This document shows, in pieces, positions 34,821 through 43,594 of a DNA stretch of 53,084 bases (the stretch's first letter is position 1; each line of letters starts with the position of its first letter). The notes under the pieces were generated by a model, which made no database searches, had not been told where the DNA came from, and was given only the letters and a program-made list of their open reading frames with translations. The DNA is from SAR86 cluster bacterium AG-447-A08. Its GTDB lineage: Bacteria > Pseudomonadota > Gammaproteobacteria > Magnimaribacterales > Magnimaribacteraceae. A program made the position numbers and the translations under genes. Location: positions 1 to 53,084 of the forward strand of contig QCQA01000007.1 in the NCBI GenBank assembly GCA_003212335.1, read 5' to 3'.

Positions 34821-36565
34821 TTCCAGGTTTTTTCTTCCTTTCCTAACCACATATGATCCATAGCGTTACCAGCTTCTAGCATGGGATAAACATGCTCATT
34901 AGGATCTACATCGACATCTAGAAAAACCAAACGGTCCTTTAAGGAAATACATTCTTTCATTGCAGATTCGAGTTCTTCAAATTTTGTTACTTTGATACCT
35001 ATGTGCCCATATGATTCCGCAAGAGCAACGAAATCTGGAAGTGAATTTTCGTAAGTACTTGAAGAGTGCCTGCCTCCATATTGCATATCTTGCCACTGTC
35101 TTACCATTCCCAATGCTGCATTATTAATATTTATTATTTTTATTGGCAGGCCATACTGTAGGCATGTTGAAAGCTCTTGAATGCACATTTGAATGCTACC
35201 CTCACCAGTCACACAGGCTACTGTTGCATCAGGGTAAGCTAACTGTACTCCCATAGCAGATGGCAAGCCAAAACCCATAGTTCCTAATCCGCCTGAGTTT
35301 ATCCATTGTCTTGGTTTATCAAAATGGTAGTACTGAGCTGCGAACATTTGATGCTGTCCTACATCGGATGTGATGAAAGCCTGACCTTCAGTTTCCTTGT
35401 AGAGAGACTGTACAACTTGTTGGGGTAGAATCTTGCCATTTTGAGGTCCAAGTTCCAACATAGAATGATTCAAGCCATGATTATCTCGCCAATCAGATAT
35501 TATTTGATTCCACTCTTCTATAGCTGAATTATTGAGTTGCAGGTCCCTAGAATTAATTTCTTTAATAAGAGCTGCAAGGCACTCTTTTGCTGAACCAACA
35601 ATTGGAATATCTGCATGAATAATCTTTGAAACTGATGCTGCATCAACATCGATATGAATTTTTTTTGCTCCAAGAGCAAATTGCTTGGGGTCATTAGTTA
35701 TTCGATCGTCAAACCTAGCACCCACGGCAATGATTAAATCTGCATTGTGCATGGCCATGTTCGCTTGATAGGTACCGTGCATACCTAGCATTCCCATAAA
35801 TTGTGGGTCAGAACCAGGGAAGGCTCCCAACCCCATTAAAGTGTTAGTAACAGGGAAATTTAAAAGCTTAGCCAAGGCAGTTAACTCTTCAGAAGCATCA
35901 TTTTGAATAACACCGCCTCCAGAATATATGACAGGTTTTTTTGATTGTTCGATTAAATCTACCGCTTCTTTTATCCTAGAAGTATCACCTTTTTTAGGAG
36001 GATTATACGAACGCATGTTAACTTCAGAAGGATAATTGAACTCAAATTTATACTCTGGATCTGTGAAATCTTTGGGTATATCAATAACAACAGGACCAGG
36101 TCTGCCGGTTGTCGCAATGTGAAAAGCTTTTTTTACAATCTCTGGAATGTCTTCAGCAGATTGCACGAGAAAACTATGTTTCACTATAGGTCTAGAAACT
36201 CCGATCATGTCTGTTTCCTGAAAGGAATCGGTCCCTATTAATCCTGATTTAACCTGACCGGAAATAACTACTATAGGAGTAGAATCCATATAAGCTGTGG
36301 CTAAGCCAGTAATTGCATTGGTAGCACCCGGACCAGATGTTACTAAAGCCACACCAGGCTTGCCTGTAGCTCTGGCATATCCATCTGCAGCATGTACTGC
36401 GCCTTGTTCATGTCTAACTAGAATATGATCAACATAGTTTTGATTAAAAATAGCATCATAAATATGTAGAGCTGCTCCTCCAGGATATCCAAACATAAGC
36501 TCTACCCCTTCTAGATGAAGGGAGTGAATTAATGCTTCAGCACCAGACTTATTACTTTTATCCAT
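34817..36565 (-). CDS. ilvB: Acetolactate synthase large (catalytic) subunit
   Basis: First common enzyme of branched-chain amino acid synthesis: condensation of pyruvate with pyruvate or 2-oxobutyrate using thiamine diphosphate. It has 582 residues, the family length. The N-terminal cofactor-activating Glu is in HEQGAVHAADGYARATGKPG. The central FAD-binding domain and the C-terminal ThDP/Mg2+ motif (GEGSIQMCIQEL, NNAALGMVRQWQ) are intact. It is the first gene of the ilvB-ilvH-ilvC-pssA operon, with ATGA overlap to ilvH. A sigma-70 like promoter lies upstream (36610-36637). The leader is too short for a classical attenuator. The symbol ilvB is used for the family; ilvI is equally possible. 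Confidence 0.95.
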   Translation of the reverse strand: MDKSNKSGAEALIHSLHLEGVELMFGYPGGAALHIYDAIFNQNYVDHILVRHEQGAVHAADGYARATGKPGVALVTSGPGATNAITGLATAYMDSTPIVVISGQVKSGLIGTDSFQETDMIGVSRPIVKHSFLVQSAEDIPEIVKKAFHIATTGRPGPVVIDIPKDFTDPEYKFEFNYPSEVNMRSYNPPKKGDTSRIKEAVDLIEQSKKPVIYSGGGVIQNDASEELTALAKLLNFPVTNTLMGLGAFPGSDPQFMGMLGMHGTYQANMAMHNADLIIAVGARFDDRITNDPKQFALGAKKIHIDVDAASVSKIIHADIPIVGSAKECLAALIKEINSRDLQLNNSAIEEWNQIISDWRDNHGLNHSMLELGPQNGKILPQQVVQSLYKETEGQAFITSDVGQHQMFAAQYYHFDKPRQWINSGGLGTMGFGLPSAMGVQLAYPDATVACVTGEGSIQMCIQELSTCLQYGLPIKIININNAALGMVRQWQDMQYGGRHSSSTYENSLPDFVALAESYGHIGIKVTKFEELESAMKECISLKDRLVFLDVDVDPNEHVYPMLEAGNAMDHMWLGKEEKTWK

Positions 36566-36609
36566 TTAATTAATACTAAAAAGTTACTCCAAACCTTAGG
36601 AGGTTGAGC

Positions 36610-36637
36610 ATTGTGACATTTGAGGGTTCTAAGTCAA
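36610..36637 (-). promoter_or_regulatory. Candidate sigma-70 promoter for the ilv operon
   Basis: On the minus strand TTGACT (36637-36632) and CACAAT (36615-36610) are separated by 16 bases and lie about 45 bases upstream of the ilvB ATG. Matches are five of six and four of six to consensus. A short inverted repeat AACCT-N4-AGGTT lies in the leader. Confidence 0.5.
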
Positions 36638-36659
36638 GAAAACCTTATAATATCAACAT

Positions 36660-37604
36660 CTACGGGGTTTTAGAAATTGAAAAATTGAATGCACCATCTC
36701 TTGATAAAACAATATCGGAAAAATGGGGCAATTCTTCCAAAATATAATGGGTAAGTCGCTCATAGTGCATAACAAAACGGTAGACTTCCTCTTTAGTCAT
36801 TATCTTATCTTTCAGGGCGGGATCAGTTACTGTTTTTGCCAATGTTTGTTCTTGAATCCATCTACTCTCATAAACAAAATCCATACTTGGAACTTTAATC
36901 ATAAGCAGTAAATCAAACATAGAAAATAGTGTTTGATACTCTTTTGATAGTTCCCTATTGCTCCACTTGGACCATATACCATGCGGGTCTTCTTCAGCCT
37001 CAAGACTATTAAGAGGAGGAAGCCAGCCCTCCTCTGGTAAAGCCTTCGCGCCTCCACACCATGCATCAAAGAAAATAAAATCGGGCCTTCCTTTATATAT
37101 TGGCCAATCTTTCATTGGGTAATGTTTATCTTTGGGTTTACAGAAAGAAGGTATTCTGGTCTCAGTATCAGGTGAGGCATGAGATAATTCTTCAATTAGT
37201 TTTAAACCCATATCTATGTCATGGGTCCCAGGAACACCTCGCACGTAACAAAGGGGATGGATAGAATCAGCTAAAGATCTTCTTTCTTCTTGTGATTTAT
37301 AAATATCATCTATAGAAAAACCCATAGCAGGTCTCTCACATACTTCGTTAAGCACTTTTTGGATAAAGAATGATAATGTAGTTTTTCCTGATCCCTGTCC
37401 TCCAGTAAAACAAATAAAATAAGGCCTAGTGCGTTTAGAAAATTGTTGATTGAAAAACAAGGAGATTGGAATGACTATCTCTTTTAAAAAATCTTCATTC
37501 AAATTACTTATTTTCATTTCTTCAGCCAATTCAAACAAAGCTTCTCTGGAATCATCTAACAAGCTCAGTACATCTTCATCAGTTGGCTTAGGAAAATTAG
37601 TCAT
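36660..37604 (-). CDS. D-glycerate 3-kinase-like P-loop kinase
   Basis: A 314-residue kinase of the GLYK/YggC/Tda10 P-loop type. The Walker A loop GGQGSGKTT is at about residue 68-76, and the fold has FSIDDIYKSQEER, VRGVPGTHDIDMG and DFIFFDAWCGG. In this family phosphate from ATP is moved to glycerate to give 3-phosphoglycerate. The assignment to glycerate is supported by the next gene upstream, a hydroxyacid dehydrogenase of the tartronate-semialdehyde reductase type, overlapping by 8 bases. Together they would convert tartronate semialdehyde to 3-phosphoglycerate. No signal peptide is present, so it acts in the cytoplasm. Confidence 0.75.
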   Translation of the reverse strand: MTNFPKPTDEDVLSLLDDSREALFELAEEMKISNLNEDFLKEIVIPISLFFNQQFSKRTRPYFICFTGGQGSGKTTLSFFIQKVLNEVCERPAMGFSIDDIYKSQEERRSLADSIHPLCYVRGVPGTHDIDMGLKLIEELSHASPDTETRIPSFCKPKDKHYPMKDWPIYKGRPDFIFFDAWCGGAKALPEEGWLPPLNSLEAEEDPHGIWSKWSNRELSKEYQTLFSMFDLLLMIKVPSMDFVYESRWIQEQTLAKTVTDPALKDKIMTKEEVYRFVMHYERLTHYILEELPHFSDIVLSRDGAFNFSISKTP

Positions 37605-38466
37605 TATTTTGCAACCTCTTCAATAGACTGGAAGTGTCCCATCTTTTACCCCCCATATCCTGAATATCCTTATAGTATCCGTCTATGAGTTTTGTAATTT
37701 CAAGAGAAGCACCCTGTTTCTGTGCTTCCTCTAAAGCAATTTTGAGATCTTTCCTCATGTGATCAACAGCAAAACCATGATCATACTGATCGAGAGACAT
37801 AGTTTCCCATCTGTTTTCCATTTGCCAAGATTGTGCGGCACCTTTTGATATCACTTCAATTACATCACTAATATCTAATTGCGATTTTAAAGAAAAGTTA
37901 ATTCCCTCAGCCAATCCTTGTACGAGCCCCGCTATACATATCTGATTAACCATCTTGGTAAGTTGTCCAGAGCCTGAGGAGCCCATCAGCTTAGAAAATT
38001 TAGAATAGTGACCCATGGTTTCGCATACTTTTTCATAAGAATCTTTATCGCCACCTGCCATGATAGTGAGAGCGGCATTTTCAGCTCCCGCTTGACCACC
38101 TGAAACAGGAGCATCTAAGTAGTTAACACCTTTATCAATGCACATATTACTCATCTCTCTAGATAAGGTTGCAGAAGTTGTTGTGTGATCAACTATGATA
38201 CTTCCCGATTTAAGAGAAGATAAAAGCCCCTCATCCCCCGCTATTACTTCCTTTACATCGTCATCATTTCCCACACATAAAAAAATTTCTTCACAAGAAG
38301 TCCCCATCTCTTTAGGACTTAGGGCTATGGATCCAGAATATAGTTCAGCCCAATCTTCAGCTTTAGAGAGAGTACGATTGTAAACTTGAGTAGGAAAAGC
38401 TTTAGAAATATGTCCTGCCATAGGAAATCCCATGACTCCCAACCCGATAAATCCTACAGTTTTCAT
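37597..38466 (-). CDS. Beta-hydroxyacid dehydrogenase (tartronate semialdehyde reductase / 3-hydroxyisobutyrate dehydrogenase-like)
   Basis: A 289-residue NAD(P)H-dependent enzyme. The Rossmann fingerprint GFIGLGVMGFPMAGHI is at residues 4-19. The substrate motif DAPVSGGQAGAENAALTIMAGG is central, and the catalytic lysine lies in GSGQLTKMVNQ. Substrates in this family include tartronate semialdehyde, 3-hydroxyisobutyrate and succinic semialdehyde. The neighbour points to the first. The longest frame starts with TTG at 38478. ATG at 38466 is chosen because it overlaps the pgeF stop as ATGA and begins directly at the Rossmann strand. The gene overlaps the kinase by 8 bases. Confidence 0.85.
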   Translation of the reverse strand: MKTVGFIGLGVMGFPMAGHISKAFPTQVYNRTLSKAEDWAELYSGSIALSPKEMGTSCEEIFLCVGNDDDVKEVIAGDEGLLSSLKSGSIIVDHTTTSATLSREMSNMCIDKGVNYLDAPVSGGQAGAENAALTIMAGGDKDSYEKVCETMGHYSKFSKLMGSSGSGQLTKMVNQICIAGLVQGLAEGINFSLKSQLDISDVIEVISKGAAQSWQMENRWETMSLDQYDHGFAVDHMRKDLKIALEEAQKQGASLEITKLIDGYYKDIQDMGGKRWDTSSLLKRLQNND

Positions 38467-39155
38467 ATAGTTCTCCAAATAATAGTTACCAGTCTATTTT
38501 GAGTTTGTTCTTTCCTAAACGAATATAAAAATTCTGAGTCGTAAGTGCAGAATCTTGTTGTTTGTGCATTTACGTTAAATTGTTTTAATATTCTTTCTGC
38601 TTCTCCTTGAAGATTAAAAAACCACTTTGTTGAATCTTTTTTGGTGAAATTTGAAATAGATTCTTTATCTTTGCTTATAAAATTTTCATAAAACTCAGTA
38701 TCAACTTCATAATTTCTGCAAGAAATAGATGGTCCTATCCAAGCCGAAATAAGAGAAGGATCGGAGGTAAAAGAAGAGATCGATTTTTCTATAATACCTG
38801 ATAATAAACCTTTCCATCCGGCATGAATAATGGAAAATTCACTTCCATCAATCTTAGACAAAGCTATTGGCATACAGTCAGCGGTAAGAGCAGCAAGAGC
38901 AATATCGTCTTCAGTTGTGAATAGAGCATCCGTATTTGTCTTTGGCTCAGCATTATGAGCTTGAACTGACTCTACATTATCTCCATGTACTTGTTCCATA
39001 TATTGTATGGGGATATCTTGAAAGTACTGGAATTTCTTTATTAATTTATCCTTCTTAGGATCTACATTATGTTGCTTGAAATAGCTGCTCGTAAAAGTTA
39101 AACAATTTATTCCCTTAGCTATGGGCTTATCTGGTCTTATAAAATTTTGATCCAT
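38463..39155 (-). CDS. pgeF: Peptidoglycan editing factor / purine nucleoside phosphorylase, YfiH family
   Basis: A 230-residue copper/zinc multicopper-oxidase-like fold protein. The motifs are MEQVHGDNVESVQ (about residue 54-66), LTADCMPIALSK, HAGWKGLLSGII and WIGPSISCRNYEV. These supply the metal His/Cys ligands of the YfiH family. Its members cleave purine nucleosides and are reported to edit peptidoglycan precursors in E. coli. The gene directly follows rluD (1-base overlap), the usual gammaproteobacterial order rluD-pgeF, and overlaps the dehydrogenase start by ATGA. The end of the chain, RLVTIIWRT, is typical. Confidence 0.9.
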   Translation of the reverse strand: MDQNFIRPDKPIAKGINCLTFTSSYFKQHNVDPKKDKLIKKFQYFQDIPIQYMEQVHGDNVESVQAHNAEPKTNTDALFTTEDDIALAALTADCMPIALSKIDGSEFSIIHAGWKGLLSGIIEKSISSFTSDPSLISAWIGPSISCRNYEVDTEFYENFISKDKESISNFTKKDSTKWFFNLQGEAERILKQFNVNAQTTRFCTYDSEFLYSFRKEQTQNRLVTIIWRTI

Positions 39156-40102
39156 TAGCTTTGTATTGCATCAATTAAAATTGCCATATCCGAAGGTATT
39201 TCTGTCTGAAAAGAAATTAACTTTTTCGACGAAGGATGGATTAACTCAAGTGCCTCTGCATGAAGGGCTTGCCTTTTAAAACTAGAAATAACCTTTTTTG
39301 TATCCTCACTTGTACCTATAGAAAATTTATTTCTATTTCCATATAAAGGGTCACCGATTATAGGATTACCCATGTGCGATAAATGCACTCTAATTTGATG
39401 AGTTCGACCAGTTTCCAAATTAACTCTCAATAAAGAATAGCCGTTGAAATCCTCTACAAGAGAGTATCGGGTGATAGCCTCTTTTCCATTTTGCGATACA
39501 GCTTGCTTAGTTCTTATTTTGGGATGACGGCCTATCGGTTCATTGATAGTCTTGCTGGCAACTGGAGTACCTACAACTACAGCTAAGTAAGTCCTTTTAA
39601 CCGTCCGTTCTTTCAGCTGTTGTACTAGATGCAGGTAAGAGCTTTCAGTCTTTGATACAACCATCAAACCTGAAGTGTCCTTATCTAATCTATGCACAAT
39701 TCCTGCTCTAGGCAAGAAACCTAAACTCTCATCGTGATTTAACAACGCATTAACTAAAGTACCTGTATTGTTACCAGAACCTGGATGGACCACTAATCCC
39801 GCTGGTTTATTTAAAACAATTAACTCTTTATCCTCAAAAATAATTTCAATAGGTATTTCCTCAGGGAGGTCCGCAGATTTTGTATCCTCCCAGAAATCTA
39901 CAACAATGATATCTTGAGAATTAACCTTCTGTCTGGCTTTGACCTTTTTGCCATTAACCAACAAATCACCTTCTTTTATCCATTTTTGGATATGCGCTCT
40001 TGAATACTCTGGAAATTGCCTTGCGACTAGCTGATCAACCCTATTGCCCTCATCGGAATCAAGTACAGTAAGGTTGATTGATATCTTTTTTTTGTTTTCC
40101 AT
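39155..40102 (-). CDS. rluD: 23S rRNA pseudouridine synthase RluD
   Basis: A 315-residue RluA-type synthase converting uridines in helix 69 of 23S rRNA. An S4 domain occupies residues about 18-65. The catalytic motif GIVHRLDKDTSGLMVV places the catalytic Asp at residue 140. RTHQIRVHLSHMGNPIIGDPLYG follows near residue 235. It is divergent from bamD (71-base gap) and overlaps pgeF by one base. This matches the E. coli bamD / rluD / pgeF neighbourhood. Confidence 0.9.
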   Translation of the reverse strand: MENKKKISINLTVLDSDEGNRVDQLVARQFPEYSRAHIQKWIKEGDLLVNGKKVKARQKVNSQDIIVVDFWEDTKSADLPEEIPIEIIFEDKELIVLNKPAGLVVHPGSGNNTGTLVNALLNHDESLGFLPRAGIVHRLDKDTSGLMVVSKTESSYLHLVQQLKERTVKRTYLAVVVGTPVASKTINEPIGRHPKIRTKQAVSQNGKEAITRYSLVEDFNGYSLLRVNLETGRTHQIRVHLSHMGNPIIGDPLYGNRNKFSIGTSEDTKKVISSFKRQALHAEALELIHPSSKKLISFQTEIPSDMAILIDAIQS

Positions 40103-40173
40103 TAGAGAAAATTGAACCTAACAAACCTTTTTCTGTCCAAGAACTGATCTGATCTGTAGAATTCGTAACTTAA

Positions 40174-41049
40174 ATGACAATCGTTCACAATTTTTTCAAT
40201 TCTAGCAAGAGAAATCTTGGTATTTTGGCTATTTTCTTTATTTTGATGAACCTAGCTTCCTGTTCGTCTAATGATGAAATTCCTGATGAAAGACTTATTG
40301 AAAAAGAACTTTATGATCAAGCACAAACGCGTTTAAAGAATGGAAGCTTCTCAACTGCAATCATCAGTCTTGAGGCTCTAGAATCAAGATTTCCTTTTGG
40401 AAGATATGCTGAGCAAGCTCAAGCAGAGCTCATCTATGCTTACTATATGAATTCACAATTCGAAGCCAGTCAGTCTGCTGCTGAAAGATTTATCAATCTT
40501 CATCCGCGACACTCTCATACTGGGTATGCCTTCTATATGAAAGGTCTTGCAGCTTTTACAGATGACTCAGGTTTATTTTCAAGATATTTCCAATCTGATT
40601 TAGCAAAAAGAGAAGTAGTGATGGCGCAAACTTCTTTTGATGAACTATCAGACTTCATTTCAAGGTATCCCAGCAGTAAATACGTTCCTCATGCTAAACA
40701 AAGAATGATTTATTTGAGGAATCTGCTAGCGGAACACGAAATATATGTAGCTGACTTTTATATGAAGAGAGGAGCTTATTTGGCAGCTATAGGTAGAGCT
40801 AAATATGTAATCGAACATTTACCTAACACTCCTCAAACTCCCTATGCACTTTCAATCCTCGTAGAGGCTTATGAAATTTTAGAATACGAAGAGCTTAGAA
40901 AAACTAGCCTAGATATTTTGAAAGCCAACTTTCCTGATTTCAATCTTGCTGATAACGAATCAGTAAAAGAACGTTCTTGGACAAATATCCTTACCTTAGG
41001 TTTAATTGGAAAAGATGATGTTGAGAGGCCAATAATAGAGTCGCCATAA
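40174..41049 (+). CDS. bamD: Outer membrane assembly lipoprotein BamD
   Basis: A 291-residue lipoprotein of the Bam complex that inserts barrel proteins into the outer membrane. The signal NLGILAIFFILMNLASC ends in a lipobox Cys. Tetratricopeptide-like repeats follow, with LYDQAQTRLKNGSFSTAIISLE and ALESRFPFGRYAEQAQ, then RFINLHPRHSHTGYAFYMKG (the recognisable BamD block). Divergent position from rluD is the conserved gammaproteobacterial order. Given the many barrel proteins in the window, it is part of their assembly route. Confidence 0.9.
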   Translation: MTIVHNFFNSSKRNLGILAIFFILMNLASCSSNDEIPDERLIEKELYDQAQTRLKNGSFSTAIISLEALESRFPFGRYAEQAQAELIYAYYMNSQFEASQSAAERFINLHPRHSHTGYAFYMKGLAAFTDDSGLFSRYFQSDLAKREVVMAQTSFDELSDFISRYPSSKYVPHAKQRMIYLRNLLAEHEIYVADFYMKRGAYLAAIGRAKYVIEHLPNTPQTPYALSILVEAYEILEYEELRKTSLDILKANFPDFNLADNESVKERSWTNILTLGLIGKDDVERPIIESP

Positions 41050-41051
41050 AC

Positions 41052-41261
41052 ATGTTCCAGGTTCTAATTCTCGTTGCGGTAATTTTTTTAATTTATATCA
41101 TTTCTAGGATTTCTAGAAATCCAACAGCAGCTATTCCTTCCAACTCCTCTGATATGGTTAAGTGCACTATCTGTGGGCTTAACTTTCCTGACAGTGAGTC
41201 TATAAAAAAAGGAGAAAATACTTTTTGCTCAACAAATTGTAGCGCTAAAAACGGTACCTAA
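41052..41261 (+). CDS. PP0621-family small zinc-ribbon membrane protein
   Basis: A 69-residue protein with one N-terminal membrane helix (FQVLILVAVIFLIYIISRI). A C-terminal Cys-rich ribbon follows (CTICGLNFPDSESIKKGENTFCSTNC). This layout and the CxxCGLxxP-like core match the PP0621 family, which often follows bamD-type genes in gammaproteobacteria. It starts two bases after the bamD stop, so it is translated in the same operon. Its 3' end overlaps the convergent DUF5916 gene by 17 bases. No function is known. Confidence 0.75.
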   Translation: MFQVLILVAVIFLIYIISRISRNPTAAIPSNSSDMVKCTICGLNFPDSESIKKGENTFCSTNCSAKNGT

Positions 41262-43551
41262 CTTTAACTGTAAAAGTGTCTGCCTGAGGTTCATTCCAAG
41301 GTCTTTTATAGATTTCTTCTAAATCATTTTCTAAATCTGTTTGAATTATTCTCCCTCCTCTAGAGTAAACAATATAAAGGTAGGCTAATGGAAGAATTTC
41401 GTATCTATACCTTACCTGGAATGCAAGATCACTTAGGGTGAAAGGGTCTAAAGAAATATCTACCGGATTAAGTTGGCCTAAGGAGTCTCCTAAATATGGC
41501 TTAGGATCTCTTGCCGTGAAACCTACCATCTGGGCTTTAACTCTCAATTCATGCTTATCCCCCACAAACCAATTAAGGTCTGCAACAGTAGTTCTCTGTT
41601 TTCTTGAGTAGATACCTAAAAAGTTATCTTGTAACCAATTTAGCCATTGCTCTTCTTCCAGGTGTTGGTAATAAATGGAGAAATTAAGATTATCTCTTGG
41701 GGCAAAACTTAGCTTGGTTGCATAAGAATTTGCAAACCCTAAGGCTGATCGCCACTGACTTCCCTTCTCTCTTTTTAACTCTATAAAATAATTAAAAAAG
41801 TTTCTTGAAGGGCCGCTATATTGAATGTTAGTTCCGTAATTTTCAGGTTTTACGATATAGGGCGCTGTAGGATCTTTTCGAGTTATCCAGAAATCTTTAC
41901 TAGACGTTCTATAAAAATTAGTAAATTCAACATATGTCGTATTTTTGAAATAAGTTTTATAGGTCAAATAGGTAAAGTCTGCAGATTTATCAAAATCGCC
42001 ATTAGATTCGTAACCAATACCTAATTCGACCTGATTGGATTGAAAAGGTGAGCTCTCATCATAGTCAGTAAACTTTAGCCCATTTTGAGAACCAACAAAT
42101 AACCAATTATTTTCCATTTGATAACCCATATCTGTGATATCTAAATTCTTATCAAAGTAAAAAATACCTACATCATGATATCGCTGCTTGTTGGGTGATG
42201 TGGTCATCCTGAATCGGAATGCATTTCCTGAATCTTTCTCAATAATTGGATCATCAACTTGAGAATTTATAAAAATTGCATCAAAACGCAAAGTATCTTT
42301 TGGTCTATAAATTATATCGACAGAATTGACATTTGCTTCCCTGTCTAGAACAGGTCTTTTTGTAAAGGTACCCAGATAACCAATTGAAAATTTCTTTTCT
42401 GCTTTTCGTAATCTAACTGAGTAAAAATCTCTTCCTTGACTAAATTCTTCATCTGCCTCTGAAGCCCCTAAAAAACCAAGATCAAAAGATTCGTTTTGTT
42501 GAGTATAGCGAACAGCATAATCAATATCGGAAATACCTACCTGAGATGATTTGCAAAGATCCTGCAAAGAATCTAGATATCTTGAGCAATCATAATCTGG
42601 AGCAGCACCTATTCTTCTCGTATTTATTACATAGAAGAATCTAAAACCTTTAACATCGAATAATGAATGATTTTCCGAGAAAAAAGGCCTTTTATCAGAA
42701 TAAAAAGTCTCACTGGAATCAAAATTAACAACCAACTCATCACTTTCTACCTGTCCAAAATCAGGATTCAAGGCTATATTTAGCTGTTTGCCCGCATCTA
42801 TTTTCCAAAAAATTTCTGCACCTACCTTTTTGTCTAAATCTTCAATAACTCTGTCATCTGAAAAATTTATATATGGAAAATAGTCTATCTTCGAGACATC
42901 ATAATTATTAAATTCGTAATCATTAAATATAGAGATGAATTTTTCTGTTCTTGGATTACCTTTAATGGTTGTGTAAACCTTAAATTCTCCTCTTAACCAT
43001 CGGTAAAAAGAAAGCTTAACCTTACGTTTATCTCCAGTTTGAGCTTTCATAGGTGCCACGCTCCAAGGGATAAACATTTCAGCGTACCACGCGTCCTTGC
43101 CTATAGTTACTCCATAGCCCCAATCAGCATCCCAATCGTAGTTCATTTCATTTTCATTTCGAACTACATTATCAAGAATAGATCCTCCAGCTGATATTGA
43201 AAACCCATAAGACAAAAGACCGTCTCCATCAAAATCTATGGAGACTCCAACCATATCAGCATTGGCCATTTCTTCGTCGCGCTGATGCTTTTGTGATCTA
43301 ATCGTTTCAATATCTTGATAACTTATAAAGCCAAAATAAATGCCTTTTTCGTCTTCAAGAACAAGTACTTTTTGAGAGCCTGATGCATCATCGAGAGTAA
43401 ATGGAAGACTCTCATAGTATTTAGTGATTTCCCTAGCTCCAGACCATTCTTTTTCATCAAGTAGTCCGTCGGTCGTAATTTCCAGAGAATAAAGTAAGGG
43501 GGCTACAAAAAATAAATTGAGATAAAAGAATTTAATAAGCGTCCTGTGCAA
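41245..43551 (-). CDS. DUF5916 outer-membrane protein (CBM9-like N-terminus), paralogue 1
   Basis: A 768-residue secreted protein with a signal peptide (KFFYLNLFFVAPLLYSLEI). Residues about 22-210 resemble a carbohydrate-binding-module-9-like domain (TDGLLDEKEWSGAREITKYYESLP, SIDFDGDGLLSYGF, AEMFIPWS). The remaining 550 residues are beta-rich, close with VKVRYRF and look like an outer-membrane barrel; DUF5916 covers this part. YSDKRPFFSENHSLFD is shared with the next paralogue. The start is TTG at 43551, seven bases after AAGGGG; no in-frame ATG exists nearby that keeps the signal peptide. It follows its paralogue with a 43-base gap. Confidence 0.85.
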   Translation of the reverse strand: MHRTLIKFFYLNLFFVAPLLYSLEITTDGLLDEKEWSGAREITKYYESLPFTLDDASGSQKVLVLEDEKGIYFGFISYQDIETIRSQKHQRDEEMANADMVGVSIDFDGDGLLSYGFSISAGGSILDNVVRNENEMNYDWDADWGYGVTIGKDAWYAEMFIPWSVAPMKAQTGDKRKVKLSFYRWLRGEFKVYTTIKGNPRTEKFISIFNDYEFNNYDVSKIDYFPYINFSDDRVIEDLDKKVGAEIFWKIDAGKQLNIALNPDFGQVESDELVVNFDSSETFYSDKRPFFSENHSLFDVKGFRFFYVINTRRIGAAPDYDCSRYLDSLQDLCKSSQVGISDIDYAVRYTQQNESFDLGFLGASEADEEFSQGRDFYSVRLRKAEKKFSIGYLGTFTKRPVLDREANVNSVDIIYRPKDTLRFDAIFINSQVDDPIIEKDSGNAFRFRMTTSPNKQRYHDVGIFYFDKNLDITDMGYQMENNWLFVGSQNGLKFTDYDESSPFQSNQVELGIGYESNGDFDKSADFTYLTYKTYFKNTTYVEFTNFYRTSSKDFWITRKDPTAPYIVKPENYGTNIQYSGPSRNFFNYFIELKREKGSQWRSALGFANSYATKLSFAPRDNLNFSIYYQHLEEEQWLNWLQDNFLGIYSRKQRTTVADLNWFVGDKHELRVKAQMVGFTARDPKPYLGDSLGQLNPVDISLDPFTLSDLAFQVRYRYEILPLAYLYIVYSRGGRIIQTDLENDLEEIYKRPWNEPQADTFTVKVRYRF

Positions 43552-43594
43552 GATGATTCCCCTTAAGAGGCGGTCATTCTATTCTTTAAGGATT

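Noticed and set aside
34821-34850. GTG at 34850 as start of ilvH
   Set aside because: The extra ten residues precede the conserved ACT N-terminus and lie inside ilvB; the ATGA overlap at 34817-34820 is the better start.
36566-36659. Leader peptide or attenuator for ilvB
   Set aside because: The distance from the candidate promoter to the ATG is about 45 bases and there is no Ile/Val/Leu-rich short frame, so a classical attenuator does not fit.
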